In this document: one piece after another, positions 6,012 through 6,902 of the stretch
Position numbering within the stretch: position 1 is the stretch's first letter
Layout: each line of letters begins with the position of its first letter
Assembly (NCBI GenBank): GCA_036675645.1
Contig: JAKFEP010000142.1
Span: forward strand, 1-6,902
DNA length: 6,902 bases
Reading direction: 5' to 3'
Source: Methylotenera_A sp036675645
GTDB lineage: Bacteria; Pseudomonadota; Gammaproteobacteria; Burkholderiales; Methylophilaceae
The notes under the pieces: model-generated
Databases searched by the model: none
Told to the model about the DNA's origin: nothing
What the model saw: the letters and a program-made list of their open reading frames with translations, nothing else
Program-made: the position numbers and the translations under genes

Positions 6012-6803
6012 ATGTCAGATATTTTAGAAAAAATCATTACAACCAAGCGCCAAGAGCTAGAGGCTGCGCTGCAAACCACATCTTTATTGGCTATTAAGGC
6101 GGCAGCTGAAGCTGAACCAAAACCACGTGGTTTTATTGGTGCTATTCGTGCAAAAATCGAAGCGGGTAATTCAGCGGTGATTGCTGAGATTAAAAAAGCC
6201 AGCCCATCAAAAGGGGTGATTCGTGCAGACTTTAACCCCGCTGAAATCGCTAAAAGTTATGAAGCAGGCGGCGCAGCGTGTTTGTCAGTACTCACTGACG
6301 TTGAATATTTTCAAGGTTCTGTTGATTATTTAAAACAGGCGCGCGCTGCCTGCAATCTGCCTGTGTTGCGTAAAGATTTTATGATAGATGCCTATCAGGT
6401 ATACGAAGCGCGTGCGATGGGCGCTGATTGTATTTTGCTGATTGCAGCAGCGATTGATTTAGCGAAGATGCGTGAGTTAGAGAGTATTGCCCACAGCCTA
6501 GGAATGGCAGTTTTGGTAGAAGTGCATAACGGTCAAGAACTCGATTTGGCTTTACAGCTTGAAACGCCATTGTTGGGCATTAACAATCGCAATCTGCGTA
6601 CCTTTGATGTGACACTGCAAACCACTTTAGATTTATTACCGCGTATCGCAAAAGATAAAATCATAGTCACAGAGAGCGGTATTTTTACCGCTGATGATGT
6701 GGCGCTGATGCGTAAAAATAATGTGCATACGTTTTTGGTGGGCGAGGCGTTTATGCGCCAGCCTGACCCAGGTGTGGCACTTAAGGAGGTGTTTTATGGT
6801 TAA
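6012..6803 (+). CDS. trpC: Indole-3-glycerol phosphate synthase
   Basis: Closes the indole ring: converts carboxyphenylamino-deoxyribulose phosphate to indole-3-glycerol phosphate, with loss of CO2 and water. It is a (beta/alpha)8 barrel of 263 residues, the size of a monofunctional enzyme with no fused TrpF domain. Family catalytic residues are visible: E59 and K61 in IAEIKKASPSKG (57-68), K121 in LRKDFM, E170 in VLVEVH, N191 in GINNRNLRTFDV, and E221-S222 in VTESGI. The phosphate site near the end is FLVGEAFM (241-248). The ATG at 6012 lies 7 bases after the lipoprotein stop, with an A-rich leader and no clear Shine-Dalgarno, so coupling to upstream translation is likely. Its last codons contain the ribosome site of hemB. 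Confidence 0.97.
   Translation: MSDILEKIITTKRQELEAALQTTSLLAIKAAAEAEPKPRGFIGAIRAKIEAGNSAVIAEIKKASPSKGVIRADFNPAEIAKSYEAGGAACLSVLTDVEYFQGSVDYLKQARAACNLPVLRKDFMIDAYQVYEARAMGADCILLIAAAIDLAKMRELESIAHSLGMAVLVEVHNGQELDLALQLETPLLGINNRNLRTFDVTLQTTLDLLPRIAKDKIIVTESGIFTADDVALMRKNNVHTFLVGEAFMRQPDPGVALKEVFYG
6783..6790 (+). promoter_or_regulatory. Strong Shine-Dalgarno of hemB inside the end of trpC
   Basis: AAGGAGGT, nearly a full complement of the 16S rRNA 3' end, is followed by 5 bases and then ATG at 6796. It lies within the trpC codons for Lys-Glu-Val and decides the hemB start against the later in-frame ATG at 6835. It contrasts with the weak or absent sites of the trp genes. Confidence 0.85.
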
Positions 6804-6902
6804 TCCTAAACCAAGCAACAACTTGCAACTGACTATGCGGCCGCGCCGTATGCGTAAAGATGAATTTTCGCGCCGCCTGATGCGCGAAAACGTGCTGACG
6901 AC
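6796..6902 (+). CDS. hemB: Porphobilinogen synthase, N-terminal part (cut by window edge)
   Basis: Delta-aminolevulinic acid dehydratase, which joins two 5-aminolevulinate molecules into porphobilinogen in heme synthesis. Only 35 codons plus two bases are in the window. The segment MRPRRMRKDEFSRRLMRE, followed by NVLT, matches the conserved arm region of proteobacterial HemB, which normally leads into a DDLI-P-FV strand just beyond the window. The ATG at 6796 overlaps the end of trpC by 8 bases in another frame and has a very strong Shine-Dalgarno, so it is co-transcribed with trpC. The first 13 residues before MRPRR are less conserved. No catalytic residues can be checked here. Confidence 0.88.
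   Translation, partial: MVNPKPSNNLQLTMRPRRMRKDEFSRRLMRENVLT

Overview
The window looks like a chromosomal segment of a low-GC proteobacterium, most likely a betaproteobacterium. The evidence is the HemB N-terminus, the trpG-trpD-trpC order, and a DUF3465 lipoprotein. A Methylophilaceae-type (Methylotenera-like) host is a plausible guess from the AT-rich composition, but this is inference. No RNA genes, insertion sequences, CRISPR arrays or phage genes were seen.

Layout. Positions 1-2141 (minus strand) carry most of a large GspE/PilB-family secretion or pilus-type ATPase, cut by the window edge before its C-terminus. Before the ATPase core it has a duplicated beta-rich domain and four tandem 24-residue motifs resembling the c-di-GMP-binding MshEN motif. 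A divergent intergenic region of about 200 bases separates it from a plus-strand gene (2342-3613) for a diguanylate cyclase. That enzyme has an unusual N-terminal Rossmann (NAD-binding-like) domain, then PAS, then an intact GGDEF domain with an I-site. An AT-rich gap of 165 bases holds a possible 30-codon leader ORF and is followed by trpG (3779-4360). A further 133-base gap contains a 12-bp inverted repeat. Then come trpD (4494-5528), a DUF3465 lipoprotein gene overlapping the trpD stop (5525-6004), trpC (6012-6803), and the first 35 codons of hemB (6796-6902, cut by the window edge).

How the genes work together. The left half pairs a probable c-di-GMP producer with a divergently transcribed ATPase whose N-terminal repeats look like c-di-GMP sensors. 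A working hypothesis is a redox- or nucleotide-responsive input (Rossmann plus PAS) controlling a pilus or secretion motor through c-di-GMP. The right half is a tryptophan biosynthesis run: TrpG supplies ammonia to anthranilate synthase (TrpE, not in the window), TrpD adds phosphoribose, and TrpC closes the indole ring. It also contains an uncharacterised lipoprotein and leads into heme synthesis (hemB). Translation signals differ sharply: trpG, trpD and trpC have no clear Shine-Dalgarno sequence, the lipoprotein appears to use a coupled TTG start, and hemB has a near-perfect one inside the end of trpC.

The best candidates for something undescribed are the Rossmann-PAS-GGDEF cyclase with its divergent MshEN-repeat ATPase, and the DUF3465 lipoprotein embedded between trpD and trpC.
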